From NCBI GenBank assembly GCA_037957365.1, contig JARHVA010004802.1, forward strand, positions 1,331,001-1,395,000: a stretch of 64,000 nt of DNA, given 5' to 3'. Each line of letters starts with the position of its first letter. Within the stretch, counting starts at the first letter, position 1. A model generated the notes under the pieces. The model worked only from the letters and a program-made list of their open reading frames with translations. It was not told where the DNA came from and searched no databases. The DNA comes from Torreya grandis (Eukaryota > Streptophyta > Pinopsida > Cupressales > Taxaceae). This document shows positions 53,076 through 64,000 of the stretch, piece by piece. The position numbers were made by a program, and so were the translations under genes.

Positions 53076-56000
53076 TAGCTTCTCAGGCTTCTTCGAGTTC
53101 ATCACATGAAATTCCATGTTATTGCACCTCACCTCTCTATCACTGCACAATACACCTTTAAATCATTGCCTAATGCACCATAAGATTATTGTTGCTTGAC
53201 ATATTTTGAACAAAAGGTGAGACATAATCAACAAGCATGGTTTTCAAGTGAGGTATGTGTTATCACTTGGATTTCCACCCTTTGAGGATATGCAAAGCTC
53301 TCCTCATCCAAGTGGCACAATGAAATCACCTCTAGGCTTGTGGGCATCCTAGGGAATGAGGTGAATCTCTAAATAGGGCTAGCTCCCTTGATGTACCACT
53401 TCGTATTGCAACTACTACTAAACTTGAGGGGGGTGAAAAGGGAGAGTGAGAACTGAAAGCAAACTAACCTAAGGGAGGTGACACACCAAATCGACTGATG
53501 ACATCCAACCATATGCATATTACACTTGAAATCAAAAGACAAACTGAACATACACTTATCCAATCTTCATCTTCTCATATCAATGTTACATTGTGAGGTT
53601 ATAGATGAATGTGCAAAGCTAGGAGGACCAGACAAGAGGCCTATAAGGGCACTAATGAAAATACTAAATCACTAAATCCTTGACATCTCCTAAAACACTT
53701 CACATGCCTTGTAAGAAGAAGTTTTCCAACTGTAAATACGATGAAAGAATGACAAAACATGCTAAGGAATCTATAGTCTTCACTTATGCAAAACCAAACA
53801 TTCCAAATGAACACACTAAGAATAGTCATGAAAGAGGTAACAACTAGTTGTCTTATTTATTAAAAGGTATACATTTGATCAAGACTTCACCATACTGAGG
53901 TGGAACATCATTACAATGCTAAAATGGCCAGTTCTTATAGACCTTGTCAGAGAGAGAAGAAGAGAGAAGTCTAAGGGTCACAAGGACACTTGTCAAGCTG
54001 ATCCAAGGAGTTACTTGTGCATGATGAGAGGGTATGGGATAAAATATGAAAGGTCTAGAGGTACAAATGTCAATCCAAGTCATAAACCTCATGAAAAGTG
54101 GCAAGAAACTCTCCATTATGGCTTATAACAACTGCCTATATGATTAGCACTATTTGAACACCTTATGATTGATTAGGAGCAGATATAATGATTAGATTGA
54201 AGTGTAAGGACATGAAACATGCTTCTCCATGCATTGATTGTAGGCTTGGTAATCTAGAATCACTTGGAAAGGAGTAATCATCATTTGCTATCTAAAAAAC
54301 TGATCTTTCATGCACTCTGCACACTTGATTTCCAAAAAGAGATTAGTTGATTATGAAAATCCATAAAATATATTGAATAACATGTGTCAAGGCCATCCAT
54401 GGCATTGAAATCATCATGGACACTTTAAAATCACTTTTCCTTAGAGTTTTCATGCTCCTCACTAGCTTGTCCAATAAACTAGTTTTGATTCGCTGAGTTA
54501 AAACACTTGGTTTGGACACTTAGGAGTTGTTTAAAGGCATGATAGTGATATGGGGAGTTATATTAAGTTTTGATATTTTCATCCATATGATTTTCATATC
54601 TTGAAACCTCCTACAACCTATAAAACACATAAAATATGAGAAAAACCTTGTTTATGCCCCCATCCATACAAGTTCATACAAATCAAAAGCATGTGAGGGA
54701 TCCTGAGTGAGTATTATACAAGTTAAAATAGGTTTCATGATCAAACTTTGCCATTAGATTGCATCACCAACTCAATTTCTTCAAACTAGTCTTAGTTGAG
54801 GGTTTAGTAGGGTTTTAGGCCTGTTTGACCTCTTAAGGATTGTTCATAAAAATCAGACATCCAACCTACAAAAAAATTACACAAATATGGCCCTCAATAC
54901 CCCTAATAATTTCCCCTAACTCTTTTGGCAACCATGAAATGCCTTATGAAATATATGAGTGTTGAAACTTGCCATATTGAGCTCCTTTTCCTCTTTTCTA
55001 CAAGTCTGAGTTGCTTCACGGTCCAAAAATGGTTAATCTTTGGTTTTATTTTTACTCTAAGATTTTTAAAACCTATTTACTAACCTGATGAACATGTTTC
55101 AAAATATTTGAAGGCTTAACTCATGCTATAAGTGATGATAGACCCCCATTTGGACACTAGGTCTAGCCATGTCCAATAGGCCTACCTGCAACCTTTACTC
55201 AAAATGAACTTCCTTGAGGGATTCCCTATATTACAGTATCTATACACCTATAATGTGATCCCATAGACATTATTTGGTCCATTATAAATCTTAATTCATG
55301 TGAGAAGTAAAAGTGACTATCAATTTGGCTTCTAGGCCTAAAAATGCTTATCATGCATGACTGCAACCTTTGTAGTTTAGGCTATTCCATTGAGTTTCAC
55401 TCATTCTTGTTTGGTTTTCCATGTTTTTCTAAGTTATATAAAACTTTATAAACCCATTTTAAAAGTTTCCACACCTTATGGTTCCATATCTCCATTTTTC
55501 TTTCCTAACCCTACCAATTTGTGCTTAAGGGGAGTGCCCTCTGTTTGAGACAAAACATAGGGCACTCCCCCATTTCCTTAGACTAATATAAATGTTTGAG
55601 GGAATTATATAAGTTTAAAGGATATTATACACAAAAAATCATCCTCCAGTCTATCCATTTGATCCCTCAAAACTTTCTAAAACAAAACAAGCTTCTAGGA
55701 AAAGACTGTATGCAGGGTGTTTGAAATTAGACTGTGTTATGCTTGTTTGAGACTCTTGAGCTATTTGTATCCATAAAGTAATGAGGGTACATTAAATATA
55801 TAATCATCATAATAAATGTGAATATATCCATTCATCACTCTACTCTGTTATAAACCCTCTTTCCTTCTTGAATTCTCAAGACTGCATGTCAACTTGATTA
55901 TGTTTCCATGTTTTCTAGACCCTGCTGTAGGTATCTATGTCTGCTTGGGATTTTAAAAACCTTGATTAACCTCTTATGAACCCCTAGGGTAATTTGATCT

Positions 56001-58989
56001 TGGTTTAGACCCTTTGATTCATGCTCAGGCCTTTCATACTCCCTACAGTCAACTAACTCATTGTCTGTCGAGTTACATCAGATAATAACTTTACTTTGGA
56101 GGGGTTATTCATAGGAAATTTTGCAATGGTTAGGCCTTAACATGACATTCCAAAAATTCCTTGAGGTTCTCAAGTCCTTTTGTCAATGATCTATGTCCAT
56201 TTGTTTCATGTTCATGTCTTACTCACCCTAAGAGCACCTCCACAACTGTTTGACTGAGATACCCTTTTATTGGCTTTGCTTGTAGATTACTTTGCTCCTT
56301 TAGACTTGAGTTAAGGTATATGAATACTTTCTTAAAGATTTTAATCCCATGTTATACCTGCACTCATCTATCATGCTTGGAAAGGAGTCTATTTTCAAAG
56401 ATATCAAGCCTATTCCTAAAGGTGACTCTACAACCAGCCTATAGGGTCATATTTGTATGAATTAGAGGCCTGTAGGTGATGTGAGCTCTTTTAGACCTAG
56501 TCATGGTATAAGTGGACCTCCCTTGAACACTTATTTGGTCACCAATGCATGTTTTCAATAACATCCACCTTATATTCACTTTGGATGGCTTAAACATCAT
56601 AAAAAGCACCCATGCTTGGGTTACTGTCTAATAGGCCTTCTGTAGGTGTCCATTAGGTTTTTATATGGACTGTCTCCTTGTTGGTGCTTGTAAAACCCTT
56701 CCATTCCTTCTTTGGTGATTTATCCATAGTGAATGTACATTCCTTAATGAAAAAATATACTCAACCCAAATCTTAAGCATCAAGTCTGCCTATTAGGCCC
56801 AAAATCTTGTCTCTATATGCCTTGCTGTAGATAAAACTATGGAAACTCAGTGTTTTAAAAGCAACTCTGAGCCCCCCCAATAATCATCTTATCTTCATCT
56901 TTGGCATGTATAATCCATATGTTAGGGGTAATATAATTCATCAAGTTATATATCTTAATACTTTTCCACCATGTCATATGTTAATCACAAAAACCCTCTT
57001 GACCTTTGTTATGCACTTTTAGGGCAAGTATGCCTGAACCTGTCTCTTTTATGTTTTGAAGGTTTCTTTGTTTCAAAATGCCAACATGACACTATAAATT
57101 GGTTTTTTATGGTTATAACAGGAATCTTAAACACTCCTTCAACACTCCCTTAGGTATTTTAACTCTTTTATGGTAAGCCACATGTAGGTGGACTTTCATA
57201 GTGTAGACAGGCAGTGCAAAGATCTTTCAAAACATATATAATGTATGAACCTTTGGATCACTTCAGCACCATTTAATCTTTTTAAATGAATTATTATCAT
57301 CATGAGGATATTTAAATATATTAAAAACCTCTAATAAATATCCATGAACATATTAAATAGGCTCCTCACACGTGATTCAACCTAGCTGCAAGTGGGAATA
57401 CGCAAAAAATTGACTGAATATGACAGTGGACTGAAAATTATGAAGGTGATTTAGAGAATGAGGGTTTAAGGTGGAGGGAGAAATGAGAATAAATTTTAAA
57501 ACATGCAATCAAACCTCTCATTACCCTCAGAAGCCATTTTCAAAGCATGGAGATTTAGAAACAATGGAAACCTGCCAATCAACATAGAATGGACTAGTTT
57601 GCAACCTAATGTGAGTTTGTTCATCAAACACCTTAGAACATGAAAAAAAGTATGGGATACATAATATGACATATTAAACATAATATGAAACCAATATAAT
57701 TATCTGTGTTGTATGAAATTTCTCAAACAAGAGCAAAACCTACAGGGTACAGGGATGGGCAAGCAAATTTGCACAATCAACTTGTTAACAATGGTTCATA
57801 AAACTCAAGGAACAATTAATATTAAAAAAATATAAAAAAAAATCTAACTGAGTTTAGAATATTCTCTTAAGAGTATTCTGACTAAAAATTTTTGAGCTGT
57901 CTGTACCAAGCAAAAACCTGCAAGTCACTTTTACTTGCCAAGAAGGGTGAGAAGAGAGATGAATGGTTTTGAGAAAGAAATGATAGTTATAATTTAATTC
58001 AAGCATGGATATGAGCATGGGAGAGATGAAGAGTCATATAACAACCTTTTACAATTGGCACACTTCCCAAGGAAGTCATACAAGTGCCATTTTCTCTCTT
58101 TTACTCAAGAAAACTACCATTTCTTTTGCATAACCTATCTCAATTTTGTCAGTTAATTAAGACTTATAGGAACACATGAGGCATGACATTATATTTTTAC
58201 ACCTTCAAATTTTCTAAAAAATATGTACAAAGCATTAAATGCACCTTTTTTGACCTCAAAATGACCCAAAAAAGATAAATGTACATAAAAACTAATTGAT
58301 CAAAGCCAATATAATATTAATTGAGATTAATTAACATGTAATATACCCCATGAAATTCATATTAGACCTCCTATATACCTATCAAGTTAGATTTTTACTT
58401 ATAGGTGCCCCAATTTGACTAAAAAGTCAAATTTGGTCAATGATATGACTGCCAATTTACACTTTTCCACTACAAAATCACAATTTACCAAAATGAACAA
58501 TTAAATCCCTTTTGATTTAATTTTCAAATCCCAAACACTTTTTTGTTTAGTGCCTTAACCCATTTTGAGCCCCAGGCAGAGTGATGACGGTAGAAAAATG
58601 TTGAGAGATGTTTATAGGGTGTTGAGAGCTTTTTGGTATTTAATAAACCCCATGAACCAAAACTCATGACCATCCTCAGTCAACACTTGAATATAATTTT
58701 TTTCCAAATTAACTTTGTTCACTGACAGATTCGAAACCTTCACCTTTACCACTAGTATTGCCACTTATGTACATTATACCCAACCACCACTTTCCATTAT
58801 CTAACACATTAACAAAGAAGATAAAAGTATTGTTGCTTAGCCCGTAATAATAAAAAACTTAGATGGGGTCAACAATCACATTGATTTATGCTCCTTCACT
58901 TCACAAAACTTCATTTTACAAAAACAATTATGACATCCCTTCCACTGATTTGAGTGCAACATGACTCCATGCTTGATATGCATCTTGAA
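53076..58989. other. Long stretch without recognisable genes
   Basis: Open stretches here are at most about 70 codons, and none shows family motifs. One at 53916-54128 has an Arg/Lys-rich start (LVRERRREKSKGHKD) but no continuation. From 55140 to 56830, words of the AGGCCT-CTGTAGGT type recur at irregular spacing (55188, 55920, 56466, 56632, 56795), suggesting an old decayed tandem array. A GC-rich hairpin is listed separately. Confidence 0.45.
55529..55570. repeat. Perfect 12-bp GC-rich hairpin
   Basis: GGGGAGTGCCCT (55529-55540) and AGGGCACTCCCC (55559-55570) are exact reverse complements around an 18-base loop. Inside the loop, GTTT and AAAC can extend pairing. It is strikingly GC-rich against its surroundings. 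Confidence 0.85.
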
Positions 58990-59585
58990 TCAACACTTTG
59001 ATGCCCCAAAGTCTATTGTGTATCTTCCATTCATCCATGTTGCCAACATATTGACATATAAATCAATTACATTAGGATTAAGAACATGCATAAATGACAT
59101 TCTCATATACCTAAAAGAAAGGAAAAGGCCATAAAAAACATGCAAATAGTGAAAAACTTCATAATGAGCTGTGCGGTGATGGTGAGGGGCAATGACAAGG
59201 TATTTCAATTGATATCATACACCACAAACACCATATTTCAATACAATATTATAATAAAATATAATATTAGCTTCAATAAACATGTTATCAGTTGGAAGAC
59301 AAGCATATTTCTCTGTGGTGACATATGGATAACACTTATCCCAAAGTCTATCATATTTCAATATAATATTATAATAAAATATAATATTAGCTTCAATAAA
59401 CATGTTATCAATTGGAAGACAAGCATATTTCTCTGTGGTGACATATGGATAACACTTATCCCAAAGTCTATCTTGTAGATTCCATTCATCTGTGTTGCCA
59501 ATATATTGACACCTGAAATAATCACATCAGGTATAAGAACATACAAAAATACCATACTTAAACCCTTGGAAGAGAAGATGATCAC
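58990..59585 (-). other. Duplicated coding-like segment on the minus strand
   Basis: Two minus-strand open stretches share a motif: SFMHVLNPNVIDLYVNMLAT followed by MNGRYTIDFG (59208-58990), and VFLYVLIPDVIISGVNILAT followed by MNGIYKIDFG (59585-59358). The DNA match is TTCCATTCATC-TGTTGCCAA-ATATTGACA at about 59028 and 59479. I do not recognise the protein. It may be a decayed tandem copy of an exon. Confidence 0.3.
59233..59472. repeat. 120-bp tandem duplication
   Basis: ATATTTCAATA-AATATTATAATAAA at 59233 and 59353 starts two 120-bp copies, both ending CCCAAAGTCTATC. I see only two differences, so the duplication is recent compared with everything else in the window. Confidence 0.92.
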
Positions 59586-59674
59586 AACTGAAACTTGTTT
59601 TTATAAGCATCATATTTATCGTTACTATAAAAAAATATAAAACATAACATAACATTGGTCAAGAAAATGATGTT

Positions 59675-60460
59675 TCATAAATATTATTAAAATGAATATT
59701 TGATTATTATTTCTTAACACTTCATGCACACAAGGTGACATGGGGAAATCGGTCATGGGTTTTGAGTAAGGTACAACTATTGATTTACACTCTTTTATTT
59801 AAAAAACTTCACTTTACCAAAACTAAAAAAATACATCCTTTTGAACGTAACTTACACTCTTTAATATGGCAGTTGTATCCTTCATAGAGGAAGTTATAAC
59901 AATTGGGGTGGTGCCTAATTTGAGATACATCATACCACCATAGCGCTTGGAGAGAGTATGCCGAGATTAGTAGGGCTTTGAACCTAGGTCTTATAGCCTA
60001 CCTAAAATTAGTAGTGTTTGTGGTCCTATCAGTAAATTTACCTTTCCTCTATTGATTGAATAAAGAGAGATGAGTACTATTATTACAAATACAATAATTA
60101 TCATTAGTATTACTGAGAATGAGAACAAAAAAATCTTGGAAATATTTGTAGCCAGTATATTTGCATATGATATCTTGTATCAATCAATTAGAATGTATAA
60201 GAGGTGTCTTTCATTAAATAAGCCTTTTCCATTTTTGCCAATGTTAAATTTGAACATGTACAACCACCATGACCCATGTGCTCGAACACATACACTCATA
60301 GATCAATTAGAAATCCCATATGAAATCATATTAATTTTTGGAAGATGTCCCTAGAGATCAAAATGATTATGTGGGTTATGATGAAAATGTCGACAAAATG
60401 ATTTTAGTGGGAGGTATAAATTGCATTGATATATGTGACATGTCATTGAACTTTACACCA
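59675..60460. repeat. Dispersed repeat, copy 2
   Basis: This is the partner of 52541-53075, about 7.1 kb away in the same orientation. A 94-codon open stretch at 60070-60354 with no known motif lies in the part that differs from copy 1. Confidence 0.75.
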
Positions 60461-60489
60461 CCTATAAAAATAGATCAGCCTATTATTTT

Positions 60490-61210
60490 TGATCCATAAA
60501 CTGGCACTAATTTTTGTGCAAAAAGTTTACTTTGGATCCTTGTAGGCAATTTATTAAATATACTAAAATTAATCTCTAAAATAATCAACTTAAAAAAAAT
60601 CAATGCAACAATACCAACCACACTGCACAAGAGTTGATTAGAGAGTTTGGAAATGCTTACATCTCTAGGTTTGAAATTTAGTTGAACCAATTCATTATTA
60701 AATGTCTACAATTACAAAGCAACCCTTACAAAATAATAATGAATTTACATGTTACAGACCTTTGAAGAATGTCAAAAATCTCAAACAGATTCTTCACCTT
60801 CCTAAAACACTTTCAAATGTGTATGTTCAGTCCTTCATAGAATCTCATAACTCTCAGACAGATTCTCCACTTTCCCAAAGCACACCTCTAAGACTGCATA
60901 AACTCAACAACAAACTTTCAAAAAGTTCCAGATCTGAAGGACAAACCTTCCACCTTCCTATCATGAAAAGCAATCATGTATTCTTAAAGTTCTTTACCAA
61001 AAGTCTTACTTCAAGACTTTAAAAAGTGTCTCAAATGAACTCAAATTGGGTTTCTCAACATACGGCTGGATTCGTCTCTCGACTCTTGCTCTTGGCTCTT
61101 TGGCTCTCAGCTCTGCCATGAGAGCTTTGAAACCTTGGAATGAATTCTAATTTCAATTCCAATTATTTCCAAATATTCCATCACCCCTTTATATACTTGT
61201 TGGAGGTGCA
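60490..61210 (-). repeat. 3' LTR of element D (upper boundary uncertain)
   Basis: It matches 63562-64000 over 60490-60935. It must extend further, because a minus-strand TATA box lies at 61188-61195 and U3 would lie beyond it. An internal near-duplication (CAGATTCT-CAC-TTCC) occurs at about 60786 and 60858. Confidence 0.7.
61188..61195 (-). promoter_or_regulatory. TATA box in element D LTR
   Basis: The minus strand reads GTATATAAAGGGG, a good plant TATA context, upstream of the transcribed LTR part. Confidence 0.5.
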
Positions 61211-61989
61211 CAAATAGTGGGATTAATCATTATCCCCTTTTTAATAATAATGGGACTAATATTTATCTCTACTTTTTTTGATGGAATTAGATAATATCCT
61301 ATTTCACCATTTTTTATGGGATTTATATTATCCCTTTACATTTTAATATGAAATTTTAATAATATCCCATGTATTTAAAAATATGAGGTGATAATTATTC
61401 TCCACTATATGATGGTTAATGTTTTAACCATATTAAAATAGATTTTCATTTTCCATGTAATTCTATTGCCACGTCACTTTATAGGCATGTTATCACTTTG
61501 ACTAGTCATAACTTGCACATACGGGCCCCATTTTTCAAACTATAAAATATATTAAAAATATCTTAATGATATATATACCATGGAACTAGTTCATAAACAT
61601 TTCAAGATCATCAATTTTTCTAGTTTGACTAGTGTTGATCATCTGTTGACTTACTTTGACCAAAACTTGGACTAGTTACCCAAGGAGCAAATGAGCTCTA
61701 TTTTTGAAGTTTTATATATCATTGGAAAGATATTAATGAGTCCTATGTGATGGTATAGGTCTCAATCTAATTTGGGAACTTTAAAAAAATAATCTTTGGA
61801 TCATACCTCACCATTGAGAAAGCTTTTGATCCACTAAAAGTTGGTATCCACTGAAATGCCTATCAGTTCTAAACATACTCTAATGAGTTTTATCGGTTTA
61901 CTTAGGTTTCACAACTATGCCTATAACACATAGAATAATTGATTGATCACATCATCTAATTTTTTTTTACTATTACACGACCATCAATA

Positions 61990-62430
61990 ACCTCTACACA
62001 GAACTATGGTTTTAAATGTGATGACTTCCTCTGTTGCATGGCTTCACAAGAGCCTCTACATAGATAAGCTTGGTGATCTTTTCTGCTGCACAGCTTCAAC
62101 GAGCCTCTACATAGAAGTCTAGTGATCTCCTCTACTGCATGGCTATAATAAATCTGTACATAGAAGTATAGATATCTCCTCTACTGCATGACTGTAATGA
62201 GCCTCTACATAGAAGTCTAGTGATCTCTTCTACTACATGACTGTAATGAGCCTCTACACAAAATTGAGATCTTGAATGTGCATCCATGTCCTCTTCTAAT
62301 GCACAACTTTAACGAACTCTACACAAAATTATGCATGGATAATAACATGTCCATCAACATCCTCTTCTAATACATAACCTCAATGGCCTCAACGTCCTAT
62401 TCTACTGCATAGCCTCAACAGGACTCTACA
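61990..62430. repeat. 49-bp minisatellite with diverged flanking units
   Basis: GAGCCTCTACATAGAAGTCT-type starts occur at 61991, 62053, 62104, 62153, 62202 and 62251. The last four are exactly 49 bp apart. Each unit contains GATCTCCTCTACTGCATG. More diverged units follow to about 62430 (CCTCTTCTAATGCACAAC). Confidence 0.85.
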
Positions 62431-63542
62431 CATAACTACATGTGGACCTAGTGATTTTTGGGTCTACTAAACTATTCTCTATAGAATAACACTTGACAGA
62501 AACAAGAATATAACATACCCTAATCTGCATATACCATTATTAATGGAAAACATCTATAAAAATTTGAGAAGATAAATTGAGTATGGTAAATCTATCACTT
62601 AATTATTATCTACAAGTGACTCCATAACAAAACAAATTGTAATTTTTATAATGCATCTATATACAAATACAAACAATGCCTCTTGGGTCTTTAAAAATTA
62701 TGCATGGTGTATAACACAATACTGCCCATATGGGTCTTATTCATACATCTTAACTAGCACATTATTTATGCTAATTTTAGGAGCATATACAAATGGATAA
62801 ACCAAAAATGCTGAAAAACCTTTAACTACCACCTAAGACTCCTTACTAGCCATTGAATCCTGGTGTGGGCTTGGCTCCTTCAATAACTACCCTATGGATC
62901 ATCATACAAATTGATTTTAGGTTATTGGTGGTCACCTGGGACATACGAATCTAATGTCTGACTAGAATCATCATGATTGGGTCTAGAGACATGCCATGTC
63001 TCAAACTACATGATCCAAGTGTGATCCAGGTGAAGCTCTATGCTATCATATATGAAAGATGCTTACTGAGTGAAGAGATACAAATTTCTCAAAACCATCT
63101 CATTCATCTCCAATAAAATGATATCAAGAGTCACCATGTTTGAGAACTCTCTCTTAATTATAAATCATAAGGTGCAATAGCATGTTGCCATACCTTAGAT
63201 AAATGCCATTCTATGTGCCAACTATTTTGGCATACAATAATGGAAATGTTGGCAAGCCCAATTGACATACAACATCAGTGGTCACATAACTCATTCTAAT
63301 GTCCCCATCGAACATGATTCTAATGACATATCCCTTTGAAATAATTAGAATACTTTGCTTGGAGGCTCTCATGGAATGTAAGACAATGTTCGGAGGTCCA
63401 GATGGTGTTCTTTATCGAACTAGGGATTCCAAATGTTGACTAGTGCTTAAGATAGTAAGAGCCTTTCTTCTATTTGCATTTCTTTGTTAGAATCACTACG
63501 GTGCATATCCATTTCATATCTGGTCCCAAAAGCCTATGTATG
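62431..63542. other. Element D internal region, no recognisable gene
   Basis: Minus-strand frames are short. One segment reads MFDGDIRMSYVTTDVVCQLG (63310-63250) but continues with stops. No gag, protease or RT motif was found. Confidence 0.45.
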
Positions 63543-63561
63543 ACCTACTCTGATACTAAAT
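63543..63561 (-). other. Primer-binding site of element D, initiator-Met tRNA type
   Basis: The minus strand reads TTAGTATCAGAGTAGG directly after the LTR end. The canonical plant form is TTGGTATCAGAGC; the two differences are G-to-A and C-to-T. Confidence 0.75.
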
Positions 63562-64000
63562 TGATCCATAAACTGGCACTATTTTTCATGCAAAAAGTTT
63601 ATTTTGGATTTTTGTAGGCAATTTATTAAATATAATAAAATTAATCTATAAAATAGTTAACTTAAAGAAAATCAATGGAAAAATACCAACAACACTATAC
63701 AAGAGTTGATTATGGAGTTCAATAATGCCTACATATCTGGGTTCACAAATTAGTTGAACCAATTCATTATTAAATATTTTCAAATACAAGGCAACCCTTA
63801 TAGAACAATAATAAATTTACATGTTATAGACCTTTGAACAATCTTAAAACTCTTGGATAGATTCTTCACCTTCCTAGAACACTTCCAAATGTGTATGTTT
63901 AACCCTTCAAAGAATCTCAAAACTCTCGAATAGATTCTTCACTTTCTCAAAGAATACCTCTAAGACTGCACAAACTCAACAACAAATCTTCAGAAATTCC
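63562..64000 (-). repeat. 5' LTR of element D, partial (continues past the window)
   Basis: It matches 60490-60935, including CATGCAAAAAGTTTA, GTAGGCAATTTATTAAATAT, AAGAGTTGATTA and CTCAACAACAAA. Confidence 0.8.

Larger units (their letters stand above)
60490..64000 (-). mobile_element. Minus-strand LTR retroelement running off the window, element D
   Basis: A direct repeat begins at 60490 and at 63562 (TGATCCATAAACTGGCACT) and stays recognisable for at least 440 bp, to the window end. On the minus strand the right copy ends GGATCA and is followed by a primer site, so it is the 5' LTR and the left copy is the 3' LTR. The internal part (at most about 2.4 kb) has no recognisable pol, so this is a non-autonomous or deleted element. 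Confidence 0.75.

Overview
The window looks like a gene-poor, repeat-dominated stretch of a large-genome seed plant. It holds plant Ty3/gypsy elements of the Tat/Ogre type (two RNase H domains, very long internal regions, tRNA-Arg-like primer sites), a plant mobile domain (PMD) gene remnant, AT-rich satellites and no intact host gene. The bulk and decay of the retroelements would suit a gymnosperm, but the sequence does not prove that. No rRNA, tRNA, CRISPR array or bacterial-type gene was seen.

Layout. 1-3243: decayed Tat-type pol (RT, RNase H, second RNase H, integrase) followed by a 3' untranslated tail with a 91-bp tandem repeat. 5181-6297: C-terminal half of a PMD-like gene on the minus strand. 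6303-26084: a complete, dead 19.8-kb Tat/Ogre-like retrotransposon with both LTRs, a primer-binding site, a polypurine tract and a perfect 5-bp target duplication (CTAAA). The N-terminal half of the same PMD gene lies on its far side at 26090-26600, so the element split that gene. Nested in its pol at 16396-20105 is a second, minus-strand retroelement in the order LTR-internal-LTR-internal-LTR. Each of its internal regions also carries an inverted LTR. It is bounded by a perfect 5-bp duplication (AAAAG).

26601-36540: mostly non-coding. It has spaced ACCATCGATGGT-type palindromes, a probable 3' LTR starting at 29948 and a first cluster of a roughly 230-bp satellite. 36975-48128: an 11.15-kb LTR element inserted into a second copy of that satellite. 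It encodes gag and protease but no recognisable reverse transcriptase or integrase. In their place is a long sense-strand second ORF ending in a coiled coil. Its LTRs carry an array of GCCACGTGTC-like motifs ahead of a TATA box. Its primer site resembles that of the 19.8-kb element, which suggests mobilisation by a Tat-type partner.

48134-60489: the rest of the satellite, charged low-complexity coding scraps, a possible SINE, an (AT)n microsatellite, a dispersed repeat present twice, a GC-rich hairpin and a 120-bp tandem duplication. 60490-64000: a minus-strand LTR element with an initiator-Met-type primer site and a 49-bp minisatellite, whose 5' LTR runs off the window.

All coding regions are broken by stops and frameshifts. 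Many of the stops are TAG or TAA where relatives carry Gln or Trp codons, which fits C-to-T decay of methylated transposon DNA.
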